NCBI GenBank assembly: GCA_021778815.1
Contig: JAJYBW010000200.1
Location: forward strand, 1-6,548
Direction: 5' to 3'
Length of the DNA: 6,548 nt
DNA from: Acidobacteriota bacterium
Lineage (GTDB): Bacteria; Acidobacteriota; Terriglobia; Terriglobales; Acidobacteriaceae
Made by a program: the position numbers and the translations under genes. How positions within the stretch are numbered: the first letter of the stretch is position 1; every line of letters starts with the position of its first letter. A model generated the notes under the pieces. The model ran no database searches. It saw nothing but the letters and a program-made list of their open reading frames with translations, and was not told the DNA's origin. Positions 1 to 6,382 of the stretch are shown piece after piece.

Positions 1-1597
1 TGCCCAGCGCCCGCAGGGCATGCGCCGCCATCTCTTCATGCGTTCGCAGAATCTCGGCTCTTCGCTCTTCCGTCAGAGTCCGAATACTCCCCGCGACTGC
101 CTCGTGGGTACATCGCGGCAACAGAACATCCGCCGCGCCTTTGGTCAGCAGCGCGCAAGGTTCGAACAAGCTGCGGTCTTCTTCGGCGATAGATTGGTGC
201 AGCGTGCTCATGCGCTTGCGTTCTGAAGAAAATGGAATCTCGCTCAGTCGAGGGTAGCGCCGGTTCCATTCGCCCAGATCGATTCCTGCCCGGACGGCCG
301 CCATGAGCAACGCGGCCTCCGTGGAATCACCTTGCACCTTCGGACCTTCGTCCGTCTGCTGCAGCGCGGCGTTATTCACCAGGGCAGCCGCCTGCAGCGT
401 GGCGATCAGCTCACCTTTCAATGGCTCGGGCACTTCGCCTCCCCCCGCCAACGTCCAGGAACCGCCGGACGCATAGCCGGTCGCGGAGGTCGTGGCGCGG
501 CCCGACGCCGTGACCACCAGGCGCACGGTCATTTCGTTCAGTGTCATGGTGCCGGTTTTGTCAGAAGCGATCACCGTCGTTTCGCCCAGAGTCTCCACTG
601 CAGTCAGGTGACGAATAATCGCTCCGCGACGCGCCATCCTCTGTACACCCAGAGCGAGCACAACGGTGACGACGGCCGCCATACCTTCCGGCGTAGCTGC
701 GACCGCAAGAGCGACGCCAAACAGCAGCGCGCGAAGGATCAGGTCTCCGTCGTGTATCCCGTGCAGCAGCAGCAGCGTTGCCACCACCACAACGGCAATG
801 ACGACCACGGCCACGCCCAGCCTCTTCCCCAGCCGCTCCAGCTCCTTCTGCAGCGGAGTTTCCCGTTCCTCCGTCTGGTGCAGGAGCGCGGCAATCTTTC
901 CGAACTCCGTGTGCGTTCCGGTGGAAGTGACCAGTGCCCTGGCGTGACCGCTGATGGCAATGGTGCCGGAAAAAATCATGTTGTGGCGATCGGACGGAGC
1001 CGTGTCGTGGGGCAACGCTGCCGTGGTTTTCAATACCGGCAGACTCTCTCCGGTGAGCGCTGCTTCCTGTGTGTGGAAGGCAGTCACTTCCAACAGACGT
1101 GCATCGGCCGCAATCCGGTCGCCCTCGCGCACGATCAGCAAATCTCCGGGGACCAGTTGGTTCGCTTCGATGCGCTGCACTTGTCCGTCGCGCACCACGG
1201 ATGCCTCAGCCGGCGTCATGGAACGCAGCGCCGCCAATGCCCGATCCGCACGCTCCTCCTGCAGAAAGCCGAAGACAGCATTCAGCAGGAGGATAGCGAA
1301 GATGGCCAGCGCTTCGTACGGCAGAGTCTCCGCATGTTCCAGCCACCACACCAGCAGCGACACGGCTACCGCGGCCAGCAGCAGATAGACCTGGGCGTTG
1401 CGGAACTGACGCAGGAAGCGCAGGATCGCCCGCCGTTTCGCAGGGCTGCGCAGCGCATTGGGGCCATACTGTGCGAGGCGATTCCGAGCCTCCTGCGAAC
1501 TCAAGCCCAGTTGGAGATTTCCGTGATAATCCGCCAGGGCCTGCGCCGGACTCAGTTCGTGCGGCACGTCACGGTGTTGATGTAGCGCCTCTGCCAT
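1..1597 (-). CDS. P-type cation-transporting ATPase (Ca2+/P2A-like), N-terminal part, cut by window edge
   Basis: Membrane pump that couples ATP hydrolysis to cation transport through an aspartyl-phosphate intermediate. The 532 visible residues begin at the ATG at 1597-1595, preceded by a GAGGAA ribosome site (1603-1608), and run off the left edge; family members are usually about 900 residues. Seen in order: a His-containing N-terminal cation-ATPase domain (about 10-65), hydrophobic helices M1 (about 68-86) and M2 (94-112), the actuator domain with TGES at 182-185 (E184 drives dephosphorylation in the family), M3 (262-280), M4 with PEG at 303-305, the phosphorylation motif DKTGTMT with D346, then the nucleotide-binding domain with GDSTEAAL (423-430) and KGA (487-489). 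The M4 PEG motif and the N-terminal domain place it with Ca2+/Na+-type pumps, not heavy-metal CPx pumps. M4 reads PEGMAA where PEGLP is usual, and the M5-M6 ion-site residues lie outside the window, so the ion cannot be fixed. It is divergent from the exporter operon. Confidence 0.95.
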   Translation of the reverse strand, partial: MAEALHQHRDVPHELSPAQALADYHGNLQLGLSSQEARNRLAQYGPNALRSPAKRRAILRFLRQFRNAQVYLLLAAVAVSLLVWWLEHAETLPYEALAIFAILLLNAVFGFLQEERADRALAALRSMTPAEASVVRDGQVQRIEANQLVPGDLLIVREGDRIAADARLLEVTAFHTQEAALTGESLPVLKTTAALPHDTAPSDRHNMIFSGTIAISGHARALVTSTGTHTEFGKIAALLHQTEERETPLQKELERLGKRLGVAVVVIAVVVVATLLLLHGIHDGDLILRALLFGVALAVAATPEGMAAVVTVVLALGVQRMARRGAIIRHLTAVETLGETTVIASDKTGTMTLNEMTVRLVVTASGRATTSATGYASGGSWTLAGGGEVPEPLKGELIATLQAAALVNNAALQQTDEGPKVQGDSTEAALLMAAVRAGIDLGEWNRRYPRLSEIPFSSERKRMSTLHQSIAEEDRSLFEPCALLTKGAADVLLPRCTHEAVAGSIRTLTEERRAEILRTHEEMAAHALRALG

Positions 1598-1628
1598 CCG
1601 AGTTCCTCAGGGATTCTGCGATTGCGGT

Positions 1629-1643
1629 TGTCTTTGCAAGACA
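1629..1643. promoter_or_regulatory. Inverted repeat, possible operator (TGTCTT-TGC-AAGACA)
   Basis: A perfect 6-bp inverted repeat with a 3-base centre lies about 32 bp upstream of the P-type ATPase start, in the gap between the divergent genes. Size and symmetry fit a dimeric regulator site or a small hairpin in the ATPase leader. No matching regulator gene is in the window, so the role is inferred from position only. Confidence 0.35.
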
Positions 1644-1670
1644 CATGACAAGCGAACAGGTTCATTATTC

Positions 1671-1690
1671 GCGAATTCCAACGAATTCGC
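1671..1690. promoter_or_regulatory. Inverted repeat, possible operator (8-bp arms, 4-base spacer)
   Basis: The sequence gcgaattccaacgaattcgc has perfect 8-bp arms around the spacer CAAC. It lies near the middle of the intergenic region, about 74 bp from the ATPase start and 145 bp from the adaptor start. It could be bound by a dimeric repressor acting on one or both divergent promoters. There is no T-tract beside it, so it is not a typical terminator. I found no convincing sigma-70 -35/-10 pair in this region on either strand, so the promoters themselves are not annotated. Confidence 0.45.
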
Positions 1691-1771
1691 TGTGATCTCG
1701 CTGTGGCGCGTGCATGATGACTGCGAATGAGATGCCGATAGCGACCGCCGGTGACATGGAAAGATGCCCCC

Positions 1772-1785
1772 GTGATTCGAATCAC
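1772..1785. promoter_or_regulatory. Perfect 14-bp palindrome upstream of the exporter operon
   Basis: The sequence gtgattcgaatcac is its own reverse complement over 14 bases with no spacer. It ends 49 bp before the adaptor start codon, a typical distance for an operator overlapping or just downstream of a promoter. Its AATC/GATT half-sites differ from the GAATT-centred repeat at 1671-1690, so the two may bind different proteins. Function is inferred from symmetry and position. Confidence 0.45.
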
Positions 1786-1823
1786 TGCGATTCCCAGCGC
1801 GAGGCATGACGATAGATGTGTCT

Positions 1824-1827
1824 GGAG
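1824..1827 (+). promoter_or_regulatory. Ribosome binding site that sets the adaptor start
   Basis: GGAG followed by a 7-base gap to the ATG at 1835. This favours 1835 over the in-frame ATG at 1751. The 28 extra residues of the longer version lack membrane-protein character, and that version would place the 14-bp palindrome inside the coding region. Confidence 0.75.
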
Positions 1828-1834
1828 TGAATCG

Positions 1835-3280
1835 ATGGGTACGCTACCGTCCAAGGTCGGACCCGTCCCCGAGCTGGTCAATCCCAGCCCCGTGCAGAAA
1901 ACTGTACATCGTGCACCGGCGAAGTGGCAGCGGTGGGCAATTGTCACGGGCCTGGTTCTCGCTCTGACGGCGGGTGGTCTCTTCTGGCGCAGCCACCGGC
2001 AAAATTCAATTGTCTACGAGACGGTTTCCGTGGAACGGGGCGTCCTGCAGGCGAAGGTCACGGCGACCGGGAACCTGAATGCGGTCGTCGAGGTCATGGT
2101 CAGCAGCCAGGTTTCCGGAAACATCAAGGCGCTCTACGCGGACTGGAACAGCCGCGTGAAAAAAGGGCAGCTGGTGGCGCTCATCGATCCGGAGGTCTTT
2201 CAGGCGCAGGTTGACCAGGCCAGCGCTTCCTCGCGCTCCGCGCACTCCTCCACCTTAACGGCGGAGGCTCAGCTGGCCAAGGCACGGGCCGATCGAAGCG
2301 CGGCGGTGGCCAACGAAAAAAATGCCCAGGCGCTCGCCGCAAAAGATAGGGCCAATCAGGTGAATGTCAAAGCGCAGTGGGAACGCGCGCAGAGACTGTT
2401 CGCGGAAGGCATCCTGGCCCAGCAGGATTACGACACGACGCAGTCAAATTACGGATCAGCGAATGCGCAGGTGATCGCCGATCTGGCGACGATCCTGGCG
2501 GCGCAGGAAAATGTTCGCTCCGCCGAGGCCTCGCTGCAGGTGGCGGAAAGCCAGTTGAGCGCTGCCGGGGAGCAGGAACGCGAGGCCTTAGCGTTGCTGC
2601 GCCAGGCACAGATCAATCTCGATCGAACACGCATCACCGCGCCCGTCGATGGAACCGTCGTCGCACGCCGCATGGATGTGGGCCAGACCGTGGCCTCGAC
2701 GCTGAATCCGCCGACCATCTTCGAAATTGCGCAGGACCTGACCAAAATGCAGGTGGACACCAACGTCGATGAGTCGGACATCGGCAGAATCGGAGCGGGC
2801 CAGCATGCGACCTTCCTCGTGGACTCCTATCCGAATACCGTTTTTCAGGGAGTGGTGGCCGAGATACGCAAGGCGCCCATCGTCACGCAGAATGTGGTGA
2901 CCTACGATGTGGTGATCTCCGTCGATAACTCCGATCTGCGGCTCTTTCCCGGCATGACCGCCAACGTGACGATTCTGACGGCGAAGTTGGACGACACGTT
3001 GAAGGTCCCCAACTCGGTCCTGCGATTTCGACCCTCCACCGCCGTCCTGAAGAAAAATGGACTGTCGCCGGCAGGCCCGGATGCGTCGCAGGTCTACGTG
3101 CTTACCGGCGGGAAGCTCAAGTCGATGCCGGTTACATTCGGACTCTCGGATGGCCGGTATACGGCTGTTTCGTCCGGCGAAATTCAGCCAGGGGAACAGG
3201 TTGTCGTCAGAGCGACGACGAAGGAGGATTCGTCCAACGGAACGCAGTCTCCTGCAAGGCCGATGATGCCAAGGATGTAA
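1835..3280 (+). CDS. MacA/HlyD-family periplasmic adaptor subunit (membrane fusion protein)
   Basis: A 481-residue adaptor that in this family bridges an inner-membrane ABC permease and an outer-membrane TolC-type channel. Seen: a short cytoplasmic N-terminus, one membrane anchor (about 34-51, no lipobox), the first half of a lipoyl/barrel-sandwich domain (about 62-127), a long Ala/Gln/Glu-rich coiled-coil hairpin (about 128-262), the second lipoyl half (about 263-300, including TRITAPVDGTV), a beta-barrel domain (about 301-390, with FPGMTANV at 371-378) and a membrane-proximal C-terminal domain (about 391-460) with a Pro/Met-rich tail. At about 135 residues the hairpin is long, and the protein is longer than the roughly 370 residues of E. 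coli MacA. Near the hairpin tip, R184 and L188 fit the RxxxLxxxxxxS TolC-binding motif, but the serine position is A195. It is the first gene of the operon; the ATPase gene starts 8 bases after its stop. YknX-like adaptors are an alternative subfamily. Confidence 0.93.
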   Translation: MGTLPSKVGPVPELVNPSPVQKTVHRAPAKWQRWAIVTGLVLALTAGGLFWRSHRQNSIVYETVSVERGVLQAKVTATGNLNAVVEVMVSSQVSGNIKALYADWNSRVKKGQLVALIDPEVFQAQVDQASASSRSAHSSTLTAEAQLAKARADRSAAVANEKNAQALAAKDRANQVNVKAQWERAQRLFAEGILAQQDYDTTQSNYGSANAQVIADLATILAAQENVRSAEASLQVAESQLSAAGEQEREALALLRQAQINLDRTRITAPVDGTVVARRMDVGQTVASTLNPPTIFEIAQDLTKMQVDTNVDESDIGRIGAGQHATFLVDSYPNTVFQGVVAEIRKAPIVTQNVVTYDVVISVDNSDLRLFPGMTANVTILTAKLDDTLKVPNSVLRFRPSTAVLKKNGLSPAGPDASQVYVLTGGKLKSMPVTFGLSDGRYTAVSSGEIQPGEQVVVRATTKEDSSNGTQSPARPMMPRM

Positions 3281-3288
3281 GGAGAGCG

Positions 3289-4032
3289 ATGCCGGAACTG
3301 ATCGAAACAAGCGAGCTCACCAAGACCTACAGTCTGGGGGAAGTGACGGTCAATGCTCTGCGCGGCGTTACGTTGACGGTGGAGCGGGGTTCGTTTGTCG
3401 CCATCATGGGGGAGTCTGGCTCTGGGAAATCGACTCTGATGAATCTTCTTGGATGTCTGGATCGCCCGACCTCGGGACGCTACTGGCTGGATGGGACCGC
3501 AGTGGAAGGGCTGGATCGCGACCGGCTGGCGGAGATCCGCAATCAGAAAATCGGCTTCGTCTTTCAGAATTTCAATCTTCTGCCGCGCATGAGCGCCAAA
3601 GAGAACGTGCAGTTACCGTTGTTGTATCGAGACGGCGAGCCAATCGATGACGAGGAGCGCGCGCTGCGCGTGCTGGCACTGGTGGGGCTGGCAGGAAGGG
3701 AAGACAGCCTGCCCACGCAGCTTTCCGGAGGCCAGCAGCAGCGGCTGGCGATCGCACGGGCCCTGATCAACCAGCCGGAAATTCTGTTGGCTGACGAGCC
3801 CACCGGTCAACTCGATTCACACACCAGCGCCGAGATCATGCACATCTTCCAGCGGCTGAATCAGACCGAGGGAATTACCGTGATCGTGGTGACCCATTCC
3901 GAGGAGGTGGCGCGCTTCGCGCACCGAATCATTACCTTTCGCGATGGAAGGATCGAAGGCGACCGCAGAGACCTGGCCCCGTTCGCAGATGCTGCGGAGA
4001 CCCGGGCGCAGATGGTGGAGGTGTCGCCGTGA
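3289..4032 (+). CDS. MacB/LolD-type ABC transporter ATP-binding protein
   Basis: A 247-residue ATPase subunit that dimerises on the cytoplasmic side of the permease encoded next to it. All catalytic motifs are visible: Walker A GESGSGKST (41-49), Q-loop Q93, signature LSGGQ (145-149), Walker B ILLADE with catalytic E170, D-loop LD at 175-176 and switch H203. The N-terminal pattern ELTKTYSLGEVTVNALRGV and the NFNLLP segment after the Q-loop are typical of the MacB/LolD/FtsE group. A strong AAGGAG ribosome site spans the end of the adaptor gene's stop codon and lies 4 bases before this ATG, which suggests coupled translation. In E. coli MacB this domain is fused to the permease; here it is a separate protein, as in Bacillus YknY and the Lol system. 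The acidic tail after about 225 is not part of the core fold. Confidence 0.96.
   Translation: MPELIETSELTKTYSLGEVTVNALRGVTLTVERGSFVAIMGESGSGKSTLMNLLGCLDRPTSGRYWLDGTAVEGLDRDRLAEIRNQKIGFVFQNFNLLPRMSAKENVQLPLLYRDGEPIDDEERALRVLALVGLAGREDSLPTQLSGGQQQRLAIARALINQPEILLADEPTGQLDSHTSAEIMHIFQRLNQTEGITVIVVTHSEEVARFAHRIITFRDGRIEGDRRDLAPFADAAETRAQMVEVSP
4017..4021 (+). promoter_or_regulatory. Ribosome binding site for the GTG-started permease
   Basis: GGAGG inside the end of the ATPase gene, 7 bases before the GTG at 4029. It supports the GTG start, which overlaps the ATPase stop as GTGA. A second, weaker GAGG (4040-4043) lies 6 bases before an in-frame ATG at 4050, so a product 7 residues shorter is possible. 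Confidence 0.7.
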
Positions 4033-5264
4033 AGCGCCTGAGGTCCGCGATGCGCATCGCGTTTCGGGCGCTGCAGGTGAACAAACTGCGCTCCGCGCTG
4101 ACCATGCTGGGCATCGTGATCGGCGTAGCGGCGGTGATTGCGACGGCCGCCATCGGTTCCGGAGCCAAGCAGCGGATTCAGCAGCAGATTGCCAGCATTG
4201 GCAGCAATATCATCATCATCATTCCCGGCAGTCTCACCAGTTCCGGCATGCACATGGGTACCGGCAATGCGATCAGCCTGACAGAATCCGATGCGCGTGA
4301 GCTTTCCCTGCAATGTCCTGATATCGCGCAGGCCGTGCCCGTAGTGCGGGGCGGTGCGCAGGTCGTTTACGAGAACAGCAACTGGGCCACCATTCTTTTT
4401 GGCACCACCCCCGGTTTTCTCCAGGTGCGCGATATCTCGGTTGCGGATGGCGCGCCCTTCACGCAGCAGGATGTCGACTCGGCAAGTAAGGTGGCATTGT
4501 TGGGTCCCACCGTGGTCACAAACCTGTTCGGCGACATCAACCCGATCGGCCAGTCGATTCGCATCAAGAGCGTTCCCTTCACAGTGGTGGGCGTGCTCGC
4601 ACGGAAAGGCCAATCCCCGACGGGCCAGGACCAGGATGACGTGATTCTGCTGCCCGTTTCCACCGCCAAGCGCAAAGTCATCGGCATCAAATCGGCCAAT
4701 GCCGATGCGGTGGACGCCATTATGGTGCAGGCCAAAGCCGGCGAACGGATTGATGTCACCCAGGAAGAAGCCAAAGCCCTGCTGCGGCAGCGTCATCACC
4801 TGATGCCGTCGGAAGAAGACGACTTCTCCATCCGCAATATGCAGGAGATCTTCGCTGCGCAGGCCGCTTCCTCTCGCATCATGTCCATCATGCTGGCGGC
4901 GGTGGCTTCGGTGTCTCTGGTGGTCGGCGGCATTGGCATTATGAACATCATGCTGGTTTCAGTTCGAGAGAGAACCCGCGAAATTGGCCTGCGCCAGGCT
5001 GTTGGAGCCAAGACTCGCGACATTCTCACCCAGTTTCTGGTCGAGGCCGTCACGCTTTCGATTGCCGGTGGGTGCGCTGGAATCGTTCTCGGCATCGGTG
5101 CGTCCGTCATCATTTCTGCGCTGGCGAACTGGAATACGGTAGTGAGCCCGGGCGCGGTGCTGCTCGCGGTTGTTTTCTCAGCTCTGGTGGGAATCGGCTT
5201 TGGATATTACCCGGCCCGAAAAGCAGCCTATCTCGATCCCATCGAAGCGTTGCGTTCGGAATAG
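4029..5264 (+). CDS. MacB/FtsX-family ABC transporter permease
   Basis: A 411-residue inner-membrane permease of the type VII (MacB-like) ABC class. Seen: TM1 (about 22-42, in the conserved context NKLRSALTMLGIVIGVAA), a large periplasmic MacB core domain (about 60-275), TM2 (about 283-310), then the conserved cytoplasmic stretch RERTREIGLRQAVGA (313-327), TM3 (about 334-365), TM4 (about 373-394) and the closing PARKAAYLDPIEALR (395-409). In this family the permease does not carry substrate through the membrane; ATP-driven motion pushes periplasmic substrate through the adaptor and outer channel. Substrates known for relatives include macrolides, peptides, lipopeptides and siderophores, and none can be chosen from sequence. 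The start is GTG, overlapping the ATPase stop by 4 bases, and the family-typical N-terminus agrees with it. A run of five Ile (61-65), four of them ATC codons, is a local oddity. Confidence 0.95.
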   Translation: MKRLRSAMRIAFRALQVNKLRSALTMLGIVIGVAAVIATAAIGSGAKQRIQQQIASIGSNIIIIIPGSLTSSGMHMGTGNAISLTESDARELSLQCPDIAQAVPVVRGGAQVVYENSNWATILFGTTPGFLQVRDISVADGAPFTQQDVDSASKVALLGPTVVTNLFGDINPIGQSIRIKSVPFTVVGVLARKGQSPTGQDQDDVILLPVSTAKRKVIGIKSANADAVDAIMVQAKAGERIDVTQEEAKALLRQRHHLMPSEEDDFSIRNMQEIFAAQAASSRIMSIMLAAVASVSLVVGGIGIMNIMLVSVRERTREIGLRQAVGAKTRDILTQFLVEAVTLSIAGGCAGIVLGIGASVIISALANWNTVVSPGAVLLAVVFSALVGIGFGYYPARKAAYLDPIEALRSE

Positions 5265-5409
5265 AACCTGTCTCCTGCACTCGAGATTGCGCGATATGTC
5301 TGGGTGGGAGTCACAATCAAAGCGGGTCTCCGGTGGTTGGCCGCTGCACCAGAGGGTCGATGAATTTGCTTCGAATTCTAGCGACCGCGCATGGCCGCGC
5401 ACGAATCAT
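5265..5409. other. Intergenic region between convergent genes, no clear terminator
   Basis: This 145-bp gap separates the permease stop from the stop of the PEBP-family gene on the opposite strand. I see no GC-rich hairpin followed by a T-run on either strand. The short open frames here lack family signatures. The only structure is the hairpin at 5400-5422, flanked by an imperfect direct repeat (gcatggccgcg at 5389 and gcgtggccgcg at 5418). Confidence 0.6.
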
Positions 5410-5422
5410 TCAATGATGCGTG
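5400..5422. repeat. Imperfect hairpin at the convergent 3' ends
   Basis: The arms CACG-A-ATCATT and AATGAT-G-CGTG pair around a single C, giving about 10 pairs with one mismatch; a real loop would open 1-2 inner pairs. The repeat spans the stop codon of the PEBP-family gene. Position fits 3'-end protection or bidirectional termination, but no T-tract follows, so an intrinsic terminator is not supported. Confidence 0.3.
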
Positions 5423-5883
5423 GCCGCGATCCTTGCATAGATCCCAATCAGAGTCGCCGTTTCCAGGATGTGTCTGCGCATGGCGGCTTCCAATTGCTTC
5501 TGCGTTGCGCCAGGTCTCAGTCGGAGCATCGTATTCAGCGCGAAGAGCGTGGCAACATAGCGGTGAGTTCCTGAAGGCGGGCACGGGCCCATGTACCCAA
5601 TTTGGTCGGCGTCGTTTTTGCCCTGCATTCCAACCCGGGCAACGTTTCCCTGCCGGGGTATGTTCTCCACCAGCCGGTTCAATTTCGCATCCATGTTATA
5701 GATCACCCAATGCGTAAAGCCGCCTCGGATGGGCGCATCTGGATCGTGAAGTATCAATGCGAATGACTTGGTTTGCGCCGGCGCACCTTTCCAGGCCATC
5801 TCCGGGGAAATGTTATCGCCATCGCATGTATACCGGGCAGGGATCGCTCTCCCTGCCCTATAGGCTGAACTCTTCAGTTCCAT
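5410..5883 (-). CDS. YbhB/YbcL family Raf kinase inhibitor-like (PEBP) protein
   Basis: A 157-residue protein of the phosphatidylethanolamine-binding protein fold. Seen: IPARYTCDGDNISPEMAW (14-31), the anion-pocket motif DPDAP (47-51), HWVIYN (58-63), the family block GPCPPSGTHRY (99-109, with H107) and the C-terminal helix with HILETATLIGIYAR (138-151). Length matches bacterial YbhB/YbcL proteins (about 155-185). No signal peptide is visible, so it is probably cytoplasmic like YbhB. The native ligand of bacterial members is not settled, and the kinase-inhibitor name comes from the animal homologue. The start is supported by GGAGG (5892-5896 on the plus strand) 8 bases upstream of the ATG. 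It lies 41 bp downstream of the exported-protein gene on the same strand, so co-transcription is likely. A strong inverted repeat sits in codons 9-16. Confidence 0.94.
   Translation of the reverse strand: MELKSSAYRAGRAIPARYTCDGDNISPEMAWKGAPAQTKSFALILHDPDAPIRGGFTHWVIYNMDAKLNRLVENIPRQGNVARVGMQGKNDADQIGYMGPCPPSGTHRYVATLFALNTMLRLRPGATQKQLEAAMRRHILETATLIGIYARIAATHH
5835..5858. repeat. 9-bp perfect inverted repeat inside the start of the PEBP gene
   Basis: The arms GGGCAGGGA (5835-5843) and TCCCTGCCC (5850-5858) are perfectly complementary around a 6-base loop, with seven G:C pairs among nine. In the mRNA of the minus-strand gene the hairpin begins about 25 bases after the start codon. It codes for YRAGRAIPAR-type residues, so it could be chance in GC-rich DNA, or it could slow early translation or cause transcript attenuation. 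Confidence 0.5.
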
Positions 5884-5924
5884 CGATCTACCCTCCGAGC
5901 GGTGCGGCGCTGTGGATCGAAAAC

Positions 5925-6368
5925 CTAACGTCGCTGTCCACCCGACCAGGCTGGAATACCTTGCCTGTTTCTCAGCGTGAGCTCGGTGTCGCCCTTCTTA
6001 ATCGTGCGTGCAATCAGCGTTTTCACATTGTCCAGCCGAAGCTTCGACCCGGTGACTTCCACCTGATCGCCTTTGGCGATTTCAAATTTCTTCTGCGCCA
6101 GAAACCAGGAGGGGCCAATATGCACATCCAGCACTTCATCCGAGGTCTTGAGCTGCAGGTGGATTCCGTGCCAGCCCCTGCTTCCGGCAACCTCCCGCAC
6201 TTCTGCAACGACTTCCGATACAGTGGTTTCTGTCGTGGGATCGTACATGGGAGAAGTTCTTTGGCTGGTCGACCCATATTGCGCGCATACCAATGGAGCT
6301 GCCTGGATCAGCAAGAAAAGGGCGATGGAAGATAACAAGACATAGTTGACTAAGGTATGTTTTCTCAT
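5925..6368 (-). CDS. Exported protein of unknown function, probable OB-like beta domain
   Basis: A 147-residue protein with a clear Sec signal peptide: basic MRKH, a hydrophobic core (about 7-23) and a probable signal peptidase I site after VCA (cut between A29 and Q30). C28 does not sit in a proper lipobox, so a lipoprotein is unlikely. The mature part has a Ser/Thr-rich linker (31-50), then alternating beta-like strands from about 51 to 135 with SEVVAEVREVAG, GWHGIHLQLKT, LDVHIGPSWFL (80-90), KGDQVEVTGSKL (99-110) and TLIARTIKKGD (117-127), ending GIPAWSGG (138-145). The spaced valine strands and the KGDxVxVTGS turn resemble small bacterial OB-fold proteins of the periplasm; this is inference. 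Similar proteins seem frequent in Acidobacteriota, which is recalled and not tested. The start has GGAG 7 bases upstream (6376-6379, plus strand). It lies 14 bp after the upstream gene's stop, so the two form an operon. Confidence 0.88.
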   Translation of the reverse strand: MRKHTLVNYVLLSSIALFLLIQAAPLVCAQYGSTSQRTSPMYDPTTETTVSEVVAEVREVAGSRGWHGIHLQLKTSDEVLDVHIGPSWFLAQKKFEIAKGDQVEVTGSKLRLDNVKTLIARTIKKGDTELTLRNRQGIPAWSGGQRR

Positions 6369-6382
6369 GCGGGTACTCCGTT

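Noticed and set aside
332..1585. A 417-codon plus-strand open frame opposite the P-type ATPase
   Set aside because: Its product is Arg/Gln/His-rich with no family signature, while the minus strand carries every P-type ATPase motif in register. It is an antisense shadow caused by GC-rich codon use.
1751..1834. Longer N-terminus for the adaptor from the ATG at 1751
   Set aside because: The ATG at 1835 has GGAG at ideal spacing and is followed by a normal cytoplasmic tail and membrane anchor. The extension lacks family character and would cover the 14-bp palindrome.
1552..1947. Minus-strand open frame spanning the divergent intergenic region
   Set aside because: It overlaps both supported gene starts, has no motif, and its composition resembles shadow frames.
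2588..3310. A 240-codon minus-strand open frame opposite the adaptor gene
   Set aside because: His/Arg-rich composition, no recognisable domain, and full overlap with a well-supported adaptor gene.
4206..4224. ATC-triplet run as a possible repeat or phase-variation tract
   Set aside because: Only four ATC units plus ATT, encoding Ile in a segment that is normally hydrophobic in MacB proteins; a triplet change would not shift the frame.
3861..4799. A 312-codon minus-strand open frame opposite the ABC ATPase and permease
   Set aside because: Full overlap with two conserved coding genes, biased His/Asp/Gly composition and no known motif; antisense shadow.
5400..5422. Rho-independent terminator between the convergent genes
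   Set aside because: The hairpin is imperfect, with an A/T-rich top, and is not followed by a T-run on either strand; kept only as a repeat.
5170..5574. Plus-strand open frame across the convergent gene ends
   Set aside because: It overlaps the permease C-terminus and the PEBP coding region, both conserved, and shows no domain.
5757..6335. A 192-codon plus-strand open frame opposite the PEBP and exported-protein genes
   Set aside because: The minus strand has a signal peptide, the PEBP family blocks and good ribosome sites; the plus frame has none of these.
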